This document shows positions 22,466-32,290 of a stretch of 64,000 nucleotides of DNA, piece by piece. Each line of letters begins with the position of its first letter. Within the stretch, counting starts at the first letter, position 1. Made by a program: the position numbers and the translations under genes. Below the pieces are notes generated by a model. That model did no database searches and was not told the DNA's origin. It worked only from the letters and a program-made list of their open reading frames with translations. The DNA comes from Ctena decussata (Eukaryota > Mollusca > Bivalvia > Lucinida > Lucinidae), in contig OZ022509.1 in the NCBI GenBank assembly GCA_963989385.1, positions 52,034,271 through 52,098,270 on the forward strand. The letters run 5' to 3'.

Positions 22466-23085
22466 CCGTTAAGATAGTCAAGAACCTGCTGTGCTTGCAG
22501 CAGGTGCGGTATTCATTTTTGGTTATCTTTACTTCATTCCCCCTTCTCCCTGGTACGAATGTGTCGTCTTCGGGGACCATTGAATCCAATACAACAAACA
22601 ACCCACCAAATTACTTCAGTTGTAATGCAGTTTCAGAAGCTGCAAGACAGCGAGACCTAACTCATGTAATATGCGTGTTTTATACTTTGAACATTGTAGC
22701 GTTGTGTTTATTTCTGTATGTGCAGGACAATTGCCTAACATTTAGACATTGTCAGCCATTTAAGTTTTATAATCTGATCTGCATGGTCCCTATGGTGTTC
22801 ATTATTGTTTTAAGAAGTATCTCTTTTTTCTGTTCAGATTTTTTGTCGAAATATTAATAAATTTGCTTAATGTTTCTATTTTTTATTGTTTGACACCGCT
22901 GATGGAAGGCGAAAGCGCTTAGGAAACATATTGACAATTTATGCACTGTTTTAAAATGATTATCTCTCCGTTTAGCCAATTCTAAATCATTTAAGCATCC
23001 CAAGTGGATCCAGTGCTACCGAAATATTGTGTTGTGATTGTTAGATGTATATTCCCTAAATCTTACCATATATATTCTAAATGAT
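22466..23085. other. Intronic or gene-free stretch
   Basis: This lies inside the predicted intron of peptide gene 2. A 149-residue open frame (22408-22857) begins inside the adjacent repeat and shows no domain motif, so it is not called as a gene. Confidence 0.45.
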
Positions 23086-23130
23086 CAAATGTTATATTTC
23101 ATAGAAGCTTTTACTATGTTTTTGGTAGTT

Positions 23131-23225
23131 TCACTGTCGCACCTGCTTTTGCAAGGTGCGATATAGGAGTTCACTTTTCCGTCCGTCCGTCTGTCAGTCA
23201 TTCCGTTTGTCCGTCCGGCATTTTA
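23131..23225. repeat. CCGT-rich pearl-like fragment in intron
   Basis: CGCACCTGCTTTTGCAAGGTGCG hairpin region followed by TCCGTCCGTCCGTCTGTC and further CCGT units. It is absent from the equivalent intron of gene 1. Confidence 0.65.
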
Positions 23226-23298
23226 TTTATTTATACTATATATAGGGGCTATTCCTGGTGTATGGACTGGATTCATTTTCCTTTGCAGATCATCAGAC

Positions 23299-23562
23299 AT
23301 GAGGTGGATTGCAGTTTGTCTTTGTCTGGCTTTGCTTTATGTTTTGCCTACATCACAATACTATAGCTCACGTTATTGCATGTGGGACAATGATAACTGC
23401 ATGGATAGTTACAGAGTTGGTCGGCGCGGACGCTCTCTGGCGTGTTCAAGACGTTTTCGATTTCCACAACGAAGTTGCCAAGCTCAGGGCTATTACTGCC
23501 TATGTCTTATAGATGTAATGAGCAGGATCGATTCACTGGTTGAAGAACCTGATGCCAATTAA
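23299..23562 (+). CDS. Secreted six-cysteine peptide, gene 2
   Basis: An 87-residue precursor and the closest relative of gene 1. The signal peptide is residues 1-19 (MRWIAVCLCLALLYVLPTS). Cysteines are at 27, 34, 49, 60, 67 and 69. The C3-C4 gap is 10 residues instead of 8 because of two extra residues in SRRFRFPQRS. The rest keeps WDNDN, GRRGR and CQAQGY. The tail (VEEPDAN) is acidic, unlike gene 1. The ATG lies 10 bases after acceptor TTTTCCTTTGCAG, in a context (ATCAGACATG) nearly identical to gene 1. An AATAAA signal lies at 23707-23712, about 145 bases after the stop. Frame and cysteines are intact, so it is probably functional. The role is unknown. Confidence 0.85.
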   Translation: MRWIAVCLCLALLYVLPTSQYYSSRYCMWDNDNCMDSYRVGRRGRSLACSRRFRFPQRSCQAQGYYCLCLIDVMSRIDSLVEEPDAN

Positions 23563-23706
23563 ACAAACATTCTTGAAGATATTGACTAGAGCTGAAGTTT
23601 TATGGATACACGTCGATGTTTTTCCAACATTTTAGAAAGAGGGAGAACTTTTGGTTTAAACTTTATTTCTTTCGTATAACAAACACACATTCAATGGACA
23701 TTATGA

Positions 23707-23712
23707 AATAAA
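23707..23712 (+). promoter_or_regulatory. Polyadenylation signal of peptide gene 2
   Basis: AATAAA in ATGAAATAAATACATTT, 145 bases after the stop codon. This is a normal distance for a short 3' UTR. Confidence 0.5.
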
Positions 23713-23813
23713 TACATTTACACACCGACTCCTTTGATCTCTATAAGTTGGTATTTTACGTAACACCTGCATGTTTTCGTATACCACCTCACGGACTGGT
23801 GGTATAGGTTACA

Positions 23814-23863
23814 CTTGACTGGAGGTAGGCTGTTCACTGTGAACAACCTACCTCCAGTGAAGC
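23814..23863. repeat. 50-base palindrome
   Basis: CTTGACTGGAGGTAGGCTG and its complement meet at TTCACTGTGAA. It would form a nearly perfect hairpin. Confidence 0.85.
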
Positions 23864-24129
23864 GATCATTCCAGCACATACAAAACAGAAATAGAACCCG
23901 GCCGCAACACGCAAAAAAATAAACGTATTTGCTAGCAGCGACTACCCCAACTAGTGTGCGATGCGAAAGCCTTCATTTTGCGCCTATATATTTCTTAGGG
24001 TCGATACATGTGGAGGCTCTGACCAGACTGCGCGGATGCATGTACTGGTATGAGCCTTTTTTTGGCTTTGAGCACCTTTTTACGTGCCACACCGCAACTG
24101 TATAAGGGACTAAATGTCCGTACTGAACT

Positions 24130-24345
24130 TTTAATAAATCGGTGACTTGCGATTTTACGTCCTCACAGTTGGCTCCTGCCCTGCTATTAACCAAATTAGC
24201 AGGACGCCCGTTACCAAGCACCATCGCCCGACGCAAACACGCCCAGCAGTGGGAAACGGGATGGCTTGATGACGCGATTTTACGTCCTATTCAACAATAT
24301 TTCAGTCATATCATGATGAAAGGCTGTGTGCAACCTCCAGCCTAA
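24130..24345 (-). mobile_element. SINE-like repeat, reverse
   Basis: On the reverse strand there is a head followed by CATGATATGACTGAAATATT and GTTGAATAGGACGTAAAATC. Related tails lie near 31325-31375 and 55300-55340. Boundaries are approximate. Confidence 0.45.
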
Positions 24346-24956
24346 TTCGAGCCCGGGTTGAGAAATGGAAGGAAGTGATCATTAGGATGAAGTAAACCAT
24401 CGAATAAGGAAGAATTACGAACCGGGCCAGACTCGAGCTTGCGACCTCCGGATTGTGAAAATATCGATAATTATCCATAAATTATTCCTGTTACCCCGTC
24501 TTATCTCGAACACTGTAAAATATATGATACCATACAATAAAACAGGAAAAGTAGGAAAAAATTATTTTACCTGATAAATATGTTACATCCGATCTGCGAC
24601 TCCATTCTCTACAACATTGCTATTCAGTGTATAAGCTGGATATCGACCTTGTCCTCGCTGTCCATCCGCACGTGCAGGTCTTTCCACTGGATGAACACCT
24701 CGGTCAATGTCGATATCCTATACATATTATACAAAAGGGATCCAGAAGGAAGTCAAGAGACTTATTTGAATCTGTATCCCTCAATAATACAATAACACAG
24801 AATATATACTATCTATCGTGTTTGTCGACTGAATCTAGTTGTCTATTTTAACATATATATTGTCTCGGTATCTATTTTTATATGTGCATACCCATACAAA
24901 GTGTATTGATGCTACCGCATTTGGGTACACACATTTTGGTTTCTGCTATAATAGAT
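24346..24956. other. Gene-free stretch
   Basis: No gene or clear repeat was recognised between the SINE-like repeat and the LINE 3' end. Confidence 0.4.
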
Positions 24957-25226
24957 GAAAAAGAAAGAAAGAAAGAATGTTACCAGTGTTTTACAATGTG
25001 TCCAAATAGAGCTCCACGGGGAATGGAGTTCAGTATATCTCGTTGGCTATGTACGGACTAAGGAGTTCTAAGTATTCAAGTAATTGGGTATTTTAAAAGT
25101 ATTCAAGTTGCCCTATATAAATATGTAGATGAGTCATGGTCACTGTTGCTTACATTAACCTCAGGCGGGTCTTCTAACTAAAGCATATGCAAATTTATAT
25201 CAGAAATGATGTTTTAGATATTTAAC

Positions 25227-27293
25227 TCAAAATCTTTTAGATTTAATTATGAAGTCATGCACCGCTAAGAATGTTTTCTTATTATCAGAGTCTGTTAATT
25301 CGGAACTACCCTGAAGAAGGATATTTAGTGTTGGGGGACAAATCAATGAGATAGTGTTGATAAGTTCAGCTCGCAGGTTCCTATATTGGTGGCAGTCCAG
25401 AAGAAAATGTTTATTATCTTCGACAGCTCCACATTCGCATAGAAGACTGTCTACAATATTTTTTGAGAAAAGATGCTGCCTTAATGAACTGCAGTTCAAT
25501 CTCAGTCGTGCGTGATGTATCTGTCCTGTTCTTATGCCATCAAAGAAAAAGGATGGCGGGGATCTGACATTGGACTGAAGTTCATTTTTGGAAGCTGCTA
25601 CTGAAGTTGCATTTCTCTTATCTTCAGACAGTTCATTCCAGCTACGCGTAACTGACGGTAGAAAAGACTTGTAATATAACTGTGAGCTGGCATGAATGGT
25701 CTGTAGGTTCGAGAAATTACGCAAGTTATATGTTGTTGTACTACCAACAGTAGGTGGAACAAGGGAAGACAAAAAGTCTGGCGTAAGGTCGTTTTGCATC
25801 TTATAATACAGTATTAACTTGTGCTTATCTCTTCGGGATGCTAGAGATTCCCAACCAGTTTCCGAAAGAAGGGAATGGATAGAGACTAATTTGGTTGCTC
25901 CTGTGACAATGCGCGCTGCCTCATTTTGTATTTTTTCTAACTCGTTTGCTTCATATTGGGTACAATTGTCCCAGACAACATCGGCATACTCTAGAAGTGG
26001 CCTAATAAATGAAATGTAAATTGTTTGAAGAGATTTTCTGTCTAGTGTGAATTTAAGTTTGCGCATAATATTAATCCGAAGCCATGCTTTATTTTTAATG
26101 TAATCTAGGTGTTCATGCCAGGTGCAATCATTCGAAAAAATAAGGCCTAAATGTTTATGCGAATTTACTTCACTGATTTGTTGTTGATTCATATGAATAG
26201 GAGGATGGTAAGGTTTTGCCTGTTTTCTAGAGAATATTATTGATTCTGACTTAGAGGGATTGAATGAGACGAGCCATTTAGTTGCCCATAAGTGTAGCTT
26301 AGCTAGATCAGTATTTAGTTGGTCGGCTGCTTGCAAGGGATCTTCAACAATTATATAAAGACTTGTATCATCAGCGAAGAGCCTTATAGTAGAGTGTATA
26401 TCTTCAACAATGTCATTAATATACACAAGGAACAGAAGCGGTCCTAAGATAGAGCCCTGCGGAACACCTGCTTTCAGAGTTGTCCAGGATGAGACAGCAC
26501 CGGGTAATACTACTCTCTGTTTTCTGTTGTCTAGATAATCATTGAACCATGATAGGAGAGAACCAGAAATCCCAACATTTTGAAGTTTGAAAAGAAGGCC
26601 TTTGTGCCAGACCCTATCAAAGGCTTTGCTTACATCGCAAAAGACAGCGCGAACTTCTGTCCTTTCGTCAAGGGCCTTACAGAAAGTATTATATATGTCG
26701 ACAAGCTGGTTGATGGTAGAATCTCCTGGTATAAATCCTGACTGCAAAGTTGTCAGTATTTCATGATCACGTATGTAATTAAAAAGATTCTTGTGCACAT
26801 TTTTTTCTAATACTTTGCCTATTGTACTTAGTAGAGAAATAGGTCGGTAATTTGAAACAATTGATGGGTTGTCCTTTTTAAAAATCGGGGTTACATTTGC
26901 CTCTTTCCATATGCTTGGAACTTTACCACTAGTCAAAGAGAAATTGAAGAGATCACAGAGGGGGAAAGATAATGGAAGAGCTAATTCTTTAAGAATTCGA
27001 TTATTTATTGAGTCAGGGCCAGCAGCTTTACCAACTTTTAGTGACTTTAAAATCATTTCCACCTCTTGAGGTGTTGTAGAAAGAGAGTCAAGACCGTTTG
27101 GAGGCTGAGGAACATCAGCGGGTAGAAAAGCGTTACTTTCGTCTAGCACGGTTTGTTCAGTGAAAAAAATATTCATTATATTGGCCTTTTCTGCGTCGTC
27201 GGAGTAAACAGTATCGTCTTTATAAAGTGGGGGAAGTGTAGATGTTTGTTCCGGTTTTGGGACCGGAGCCTTTTTGTCTGTTGCTTGGTCCAC
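25227..27293 (-). CDS. LINE ORF2 fragment: reverse transcriptase and C-terminal domain
   Basis: An uninterrupted frame of 688 codons on the reverse strand. It carries SNYRPISLLSTIGKVLEK (148-164), motif A FCDVSKAFDRVWHKGLL (218-234), motif B GVPQGSILGPLLFLVYINDI (276-295), catalytic FADD (306-309), HLGLIFS and RPLLEYADVVWDNC. A C-terminal zinc-knuckle-like C-x-C-x7-H-x4-C lies at about 619-634. The product would be the RT for target-primed reverse transcription. The first codon of the open frame is GTG created at the insertion junction, so the frame is the inner part of a longer ORF2 and not a complete gene. The intact catalytic residues suggest a fairly young copy, but it is separated from its endonuclease and is not autonomous. 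Confidence 0.85.
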   Translation of the reverse strand: MDQATDKKAPVPKPEQTSTLPPLYKDDTVYSDDAEKANIMNIFFTEQTVLDESNAFLPADVPQPPNGLDSLSTTPQEVEMILKSLKVGKAAGPDSINNRILKELALPLSFPLCDLFNFSLTSGKVPSIWKEANVTPIFKKDNPSIVSNYRPISLLSTIGKVLEKNVHKNLFNYIRDHEILTTLQSGFIPGDSTINQLVDIYNTFCKALDERTEVRAVFCDVSKAFDRVWHKGLLFKLQNVGISGSLLSWFNDYLDNRKQRVVLPGAVSSWTTLKAGVPQGSILGPLLFLVYINDIVEDIHSTIRLFADDTSLYIIVEDPLQAADQLNTDLAKLHLWATKWLVSFNPSKSESIIFSRKQAKPYHPPIHMNQQQISEVNSHKHLGLIFSNDCTWHEHLDYIKNKAWLRINIMRKLKFTLDRKSLQTIYISFIRPLLEYADVVWDNCTQYEANELEKIQNEAARIVTGATKLVSIHSLLSETGWESLASRRDKHKLILYYKMQNDLTPDFLSSLVPPTVGSTTTYNLRNFSNLQTIHASSQLYYKSFLPSVTRSWNELSEDKRNATSVAASKNELQSNVRSPPSFFFDGIRTGQIHHARLRLNCSSLRQHLFSKNIVDSLLCECGAVEDNKHFLLDCHQYRNLRAELINTISLICPPTLNILLQGSSELTDSDNKKTFLAVHDFIIKSKRF

Positions 27294-27845
27294 CGGGGCT
27301 CAACTGGTGACCTTCTTTTGCTTCAGATTTCTAGTGGGGTTGTTTGGCAGGACAGGGATCTCCACCTATCAGACGGCCCGTTGTATCTGTTGAGTCCTCG
27401 TCTTTGCTTCTTCATGGTGTTGAAATTTGATTTATGTGTTTACCGTGATGATTCATTGACGAGTTAGAGGGTTATCATGCGAACCGAACAACCAACTAAA
27501 TGTTTTGTACCACTTCAGAAACTGAGGGTGAGGTTGGGCCTGTAAAATCGATTTAAGCCCCCCAGTAATTCATTACTGACCGTTCCAAGGCGGTAGTTCT
27601 GTTGTGGTTCTTTGTTGCCTGTTTTTGGTGTCAGAGTTTCTGTGATGTTTTACCTTATGTATGTTATTATTATTTTTGGTTCGGTTTGGGTTGCTGAGTG
27701 GCCACCTTTTGGGAACAAGCTGCTCACTCGGTTGGCCATATGTTCTCTGTATCTTGATTATTTGTAATCTTAGTTGTTTTCAACTATGGTTTGAGGGCTG
27801 GATTTGGATTTTGATTGTTTCAGTTCCTGGTCTTTGCATACTTTT
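27292..27845 (+). mobile_element. Retroelement 3' fragment inserted in the LINE
   Basis: Shares GGTTG...AAGCCCCCCAGTAAT, CATTACTG, CCGTTCCAAGGCGG, CTGTTGTGGTTCTT and GTTTCAGTTCCTGG with the 3' regions at 15040-16160 and 17465-17815. It interrupts the LINE frame between WWKTLKQFIK-like codons and DQATDKK. Inserted orientation is opposite to the LINE. Confidence 0.7.
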
Positions 27846-28335
27846 TACTTTTATGAATTGTTTGAGTGTTTTCCACCAATCTCTTTGTCCAATATCATTT
27901 TTTTTAATTTCTCTGCCAGTTTATCTATTTGTATTTTCTTCGATTTACGGATTTCACCTATGATTTTATTTCTTAAATGCTTGTAATTTTCAAAGTCGAT
28001 AATGTTTTTAGTAATCTTGTATTTATTATACAGGCGTTTACGTTTACGAATCATTTTCTTAATTTCATTTGTTAGCCAGGGAGGGTCAGACGGACGTACT
28101 TTTATCATTTTGTTCGGAATGTGCTGTGTGGCTAAGGTCAAACTTTTTTCCGTCACCTGTTTTGCATAAATATTGATATCATCATTCTTTAATATATTCC
28201 AATCGGTTTCTTGAACGCTATGTGAAAAGGAATCATAATCTCCGCGATCAAAAAGCCAGATATGCCGATGTAAGATAGGGGACGTGTTTTTATTGAATTT
28301 AAGAATAATAAAAACTGGACAGTGATACCTTATAT
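27846..28335 (-). pseudogene. LINE ORF2 linker between endonuclease and RT
   Basis: Reverse-strand translation from about 28330 gives YHCPVFIILKFNKNTSP and HRHIWLFDRGDYDSFSHSV. It continues with IKVRPSDPPWLTNEIKKMIR and RKRKRLYNKYK. HCPV is the end of the apurinic-like endonuclease domain, and PPWLTNEIK with a basic stretch is the usual linker before RT. A frameshift near 27895 precedes the insertion. Confidence 0.8.
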
Positions 28336-28344
28336 TTTGGTCGA

Positions 28345-28555
28345 GGAAAGGGAGAACTTTTGAAACCTCTTGTTTACTTCCATATGGATGACGTAGTCCT
28401 TCCAGAACAAGGTCTACTCTTAAAGAAAAACATTTTCTCCTGCAGGAGCAAATTCTTTCCTTTAAGAGTTGACCAATTTGAGAAGAGGGGCAAAAATGAA
28501 AATGGCAGAGTTGCTTCCCTTGAAAATATACCCATTAATCATAAACAAATGACTT
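28345..28555 (+). repeat. GGAGCAAATTC dispersed repeat
   Basis: Long copy with TTTACTTCC...GGATGACGTAGTCCTTC, AGGAGCAAATTCTTTCC and GGCAAAAATGAAAATGG. It contains the short hairpin made by the GGAGCAAATTC motif and its complement. Confidence 0.75.
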
Positions 28556-29271
28556 GCAAGTTTGACTTGTGAGATAGCGTCTAACATGGATATTGTGCGA
28601 AAGGCTGCATTTCTAGTTTTTTTAGCCAAATCACGGTTGAAAGTACACTGTAAAAAATTCCATAGATTTTACGAAGGAATCCCAGCCAACCAGCTGCCAG
28701 TCCATTGCCATTTTTACGTTTTTAGATATCTCGATATGGTAGAGTTATGTTAATTGACCGCACTCGATAGTGTTGAAGGGCTATATGACCAAACCAATAC
28801 CTGTCTTATTCTACCCTACTCTGCATGATTATTCCGCCAATGCTTACGGGCGCCCGTAAAAAAACGCGAAATGGACTGGCAGCTGGTTGCCAGGTATTCT
28901 ACCGAAAAATCTACGTAAAATATTTGCAGTAAATGCTTGTCCTTAATATTATGAACTGAAGATGCTGTTCAAAAGAAAGTTTGGAGCCAGCCACCAGTTT
29001 TAATTGGACTATTCTTCCAAACTGTGTGTAGAATACTGAGAGACAGCTACAGGACAAATGGCGCCAAGTGTGTGCAACTATGGTTACGTACCGTTGAGCC
29101 ACTTGGGAAACGTCGATAGGAGAATTGAATTGAACTGAACTGAAGGACAAATGGAAGACTTAAAGACAGCCCCAAGATTCCTAAACCATTGTCTTCCAGT
29201 GTATCAACTTTGAAGGCTGTAGCCCAACTGTACTTGTAGAATTGTTTTCCTATAATCAGGGTCTTAGAATT

Positions 29272-29385
29272 CCCAACAGGCACTAAACGGTATATCAATA
29301 CTGAATCAACGTTGATTCAGTGTCATGACGCCGAATCAACGTTGATTTAGTGTTGATTCAACGTTGTGTTTGTGTGCCCAGTGGG
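29272..29385. repeat. TTGATTCAAC palindromic repeat, copy 2
   Basis: Bounded by CCCAACAGGCACT and GTGTGCCCAGTGGG, with ATCAACGTTGAT palindromes inside. It is the duplicated counterpart of 8352-8431. Confidence 0.8.
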
Positions 29386-29509
29386 ATGCTATGTGAATGT
29401 AAATAATGTACATAGATATATATTGTTTATTTATTATGTAGAGGGCTCAACGTAGACTATGCTACAATAGCTGACTGTATCACCCTCTTTAAATTTGTAT
29501 ATATAATAA

Positions 29510-29511
<2 letters not shown>

Positions 29512-29562
<51 letters not shown>
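29512..29562. repeat. (GA)n microsatellite
   Basis: About 25 uninterrupted GA units. Confidence 0.97.
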
Positions 29563-29563
<1 letters not shown>

Positions 29564-29714
29564 AAAGCACAGGAGGAATCAGGAGCCCGATACTGGCATT
29601 TTACGATACGATATTTACGATATTTTCAGAGTATAGAGAGACAAGAAAATAAGATAAACACGTGGAAGAGCACGAGCCACCAGGGCTGTAAGATGACTCT
29701 ACCTCACGTGCTGA

Positions 29715-29875
29715 ATAAATAGAGGATCTTACATGAGTGCTCATGTATTATTGAATTTGTTAAACGAGTTGGGGAAAAAGATAAGATGCTCGGCAAAGCC
29801 TCGCATCTTATCTTTTTCCCCAACTCGTTTAATAAATTCAATAATACATGAGCACGAATGCAAGATTCTATTTAT
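29715..29875. repeat. Foldback element with near-perfect core palindrome
   Basis: The core 29737-29855 has arms of about 55 bases (GTGCTCATGTATTATTGAAT...) around GATGCTCGGCAAAGCCTCGCATC. Weaker outer arms read AAATAGAGGATCTT and AAGATTCTATTT. It is absent from the duplicate near 8700-8750. Confidence 0.85.
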
Positions 29876-30654
29876 CATATGACACTGAAATCGGATTTTA
29901 TTAGCAAATTTTGCACTAAAACGTCACGATTTCGCCATTAGAGACCGCGACATTCTATGGACGGCAACACATAACGTTACGACGTAACTTGGATATTTAA
30001 TCCACTAGTGGATTATCGATTTGAATGCATGGCTTTATTACTCTCTTAGATGCGACGTCATATGATAAATAAGGGTAACACGAAGTTTCAGTACTCAACA
30101 AGATTAAATAAATACAGGGAAAACAAGCGCTAACGCTTCTTTTTCAAACACTAGAATACTACGTTTGAAGAGTTTAGGTCCTGCATTTACTGAGAAAATG
30201 TGACACAAGTTTCGATGAAAAGTTATGATGGAATCCGGACGGACAGACGTAAAACCTGTATTGTATTATCCCTTCCTCCGCCCACCCACCTTACACAATA
30301 CAATAGTTTGCGTGGTCTGCGAGGTTATAATAAGATGGATTTTCTGTCTGTCTGTCTGTCCAGTAAAGAATAGATTCGACACAAGCCCATTTTTCTGTCT
30401 GGGTAGATGCCTTTTTAAGCCTGAACTGTTCTCCACCGTCATAAAATAGAGAGACTACTTAGAACACAAATGAAAGGCAAGATCAGTTTACTTAGCATAA
30501 ATAAATGTACAATGTCACTCTTTAGTTCTAGCTGCCATGACATTCTGTTTATTTTAGCTCATATGTACTGATGTTATCTGAGCTTTAATAATAAAAAGAG
30601 ACGTTCTTTTTATTTTTGTTATTCTTCTATGCCAGTTTGACTTGCATTAAGCTA

Positions 30655-30875
30655 AGGTGAATGAATATTTAAGGGGAAGCAACTGCTTCATGTTCCTTTT
30701 TTGCCTGCAGCTTTTCTATTATCTCACTTTTCAACTGAGGTAAACTCAGCTGGGGTAAACTGAGGTCAACTCCTAAAGAAAAGACGTTGCTCCTACAGGA
30801 GCAGCCTCTGTCGTATAGGAGTAGACTCCCTTTGAAAGATTTCGTCATCCAGGGAAACAAACAGGAAGTCCTAAA
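30655..30875 (-). repeat. GGAGCAAATTC dispersed repeat
   Basis: Reverse copy ending CATCCAGGGAAACAAACAGG. It corresponds to 9990-10115 of duplication unit 1. Confidence 0.7.
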
Positions 30876-30922
30876 GGTTGTGTAAAGTGTGCTGCAGAGC
30901 TATTCTATGGGGCCATGAATGT

Positions 30923-31197
30923 TAATCACGTGCAGCCGAGGCGCGTAGCGCAATCGGTAGGGCACCCGACTCATAAGTCAGTGGTCCTGGGTTCGAAACC
31001 CGGTCTGGCCACATACTTTCGTTTCTCCTTCCGCTGATTCAAGAAGGGCAGTTGTCAGTAGCTGGCGAAAGTATGTGCACTTAGTACTGGTTAACAGCTT
31101 AGGAGGTCTAAGCCTGCCCAAGAATAGTGTGGTTAGGGTAACTGACCGTCCCGACATGACCATAGCTGTTTACCGTGGAAATCAATAATCACGTGCA
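30923..31197 (+). mobile_element. tRNA-derived SINE, copy 1, with 12-bp target duplication
   Basis: The element body is 30935-31185. The head has A box TAGCGCAATCGGTAGGGCA and B box GGGTTCGAAACCC. The body continues CTTTCGTTTCTCCTTCCGCT and TTAGTACTGGTTAAC. It is flanked by identical 12-base copies of TAATCACGTGCA (30923-30934 and 31186-31197), the signature of LINE-mediated insertion. The sequence in duplication unit 1 near 10135-10165 lacks it. It is not a functional tRNA gene, because the body is far longer and three similar copies occur. Confidence 0.92.
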
Positions 31198-31439
31198 AAA
31201 CGTTAAAATTTAAATCAGCCATCCTTTACGTATCTGCTCACAGTTTGCTTTCATTGCCAATATTCACCAGACTACTATTCTATTCATATCGATAAAGCAC
31301 GCAGCATTTCATTATCATCCTACCATTGTCCTGATATGACTGAAATACTGTTGAAAAGGACGTAAAATCGCAAGTATTGATATCAATTGGATGTGCCCAT
31401 TTGTTAATTGTCACGTTTTTATTTCATTTTAAGGAGAAT

Positions 31440-31522
31440 AGCTATCTGTCACATGTAAACAGTGTAGACCCTGATCAGACGTTGCAAAATGCGACGTCTG
31501 AACTGGGTCTGCACTGTTTGCC
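31440..31522. repeat. Short foldback repeat (ACAGTGTAGACCC)
   Basis: GTAAACAGTGTAGACCCTGA and GGGTCTGCACTGTTTGCC are inverted around GACGTYKNNNNGCGACGTC. Single or half copies are near 6125, 32225, 35735, 46185 and 51395. Confidence 0.7.
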
Positions 31523-32220
31523 TATGTCCTATTTTAGGGACGCTAGGCATTGAAAGGGTTAGCCTGTCTGCATAAACGCCTGAGAAAATTGGTCTGCTGA
31601 ACTCTTATTATGACTGGTTGTGATTGCATCACCTTTCACATGAAATTATAAATAAATGTAATTACATATGCTTTAACAGTCAAGCCCGTCTTAAATGCCA
31701 TCTTTATTAAATAAAAAACCTGCCTTAAAGATTCCAAAGTAGCATTTTGCAGTATAAACTGGCCTGTATTAAGCAAGCACCTGCCCATAAGCAAACAGTT
31801 TTCCCATACTTGAGTTCTTGCCTAAGACAGGTTTGACTGTAGACCTCTTCGGTAATTACCACTCATTTGCATAATAACAGTTCCGGATCTAACAGAAATC
31901 CATAAGTGGTTTATGTAAAGGTCAGCTCGAGCTCTATTGGTTCGTAGTTATTGGCGATTCACCGGAAAAGGTTATAAGAACATATGCGGACACCAATCTG
32001 CACACTCGCAAAGTTGTCCGTCATTTAAATATTAAACCCGAAAAGCAGGAACCCTGTACTTTAATAGACAGACTGCGCATGTTATTTTATAGTTTAATTG
32101 TCTACCAATGCACTTACGTGCCAGTCTTAGCTCTAAAGTGCCAAAAAAGCAGACGACAACATTTATATTTGCAAAGATTCAAAAAAAAATCTTCCAAGTC
32201 ATACCACAGTGAGAATTCAA
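31523..32220. other. Gene-free stretch with repeat matching 14340-14490
   Basis: The part 31945-32055 matches 14370-14490 (TAGTTATTGGC, AAAAGGTTATAA, CACTCGCAAAGTTGTCCG). No gene was recognised. Confidence 0.5.
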
Positions 32221-32224
32221 AGAA

Positions 32225-32290
32225 TAGATGGCAAATAGTGTAGATCCAGATGAGGCGGCTCATAATGAGCCGCCTCATCTGGATTGACGC
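32225..32290. repeat. Hairpin repeat (AGATGAGGCGGCTCA)
   Basis: ATCCAGATGAGGCGGCTCA and its exact complement meet at TAATG. It is related to the ACAGTGTAGACCC family and to the MITE centres at 9.9, 17.3 and 48.5 kb. Confidence 0.85.

Larger units (their letters stand above)
24957..28335 (-). mobile_element. LINE (non-LTR retrotransposon), reverse strand, 5' truncated
   Basis: On the reverse strand it starts within the last endonuclease motif (YHCPVFIILKF) near 28330. It continues through the EN-RT linker, RT and C-terminal domain, then a 3' UTR ending in a CTTT-rich tail at 24957-24980. An unrelated retroelement 3' fragment (27292-27845) is inserted between the linker and RT. This element is part of the expansion of duplication unit 2. 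Confidence 0.85.
21270..31265 (+). repeat. Segmental duplication, unit 2 (partner 6118-10240)
   Basis: Collinear with unit 1 but expanded to about 10 kb. Relative to unit 1 it has gained a GGGCGTAACTA element (22208-22465), a (CCGT)-rich fragment in the intron (23131-23225), the LINE with its own insertion (24957-28335), a foldback element (29715-29875) and a SINE (30935-31185). It carries peptide gene 2 near its start. Confidence 0.7.

Noticed and set aside
22408..22857. 149-codon open frame
   Set aside because: It begins inside a foldback element, shows no domain or conserved motif, and lies in the predicted intron of peptide gene 2.
30938..31010. Apparent tRNA gene (also at 37555 and 63290)
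   Set aside because: A and B boxes are good, but each is the head of a 250-270-base SINE with a shared body, and one has an exact target duplication. The anticodon arm pairs poorly for a normal seven-base loop.
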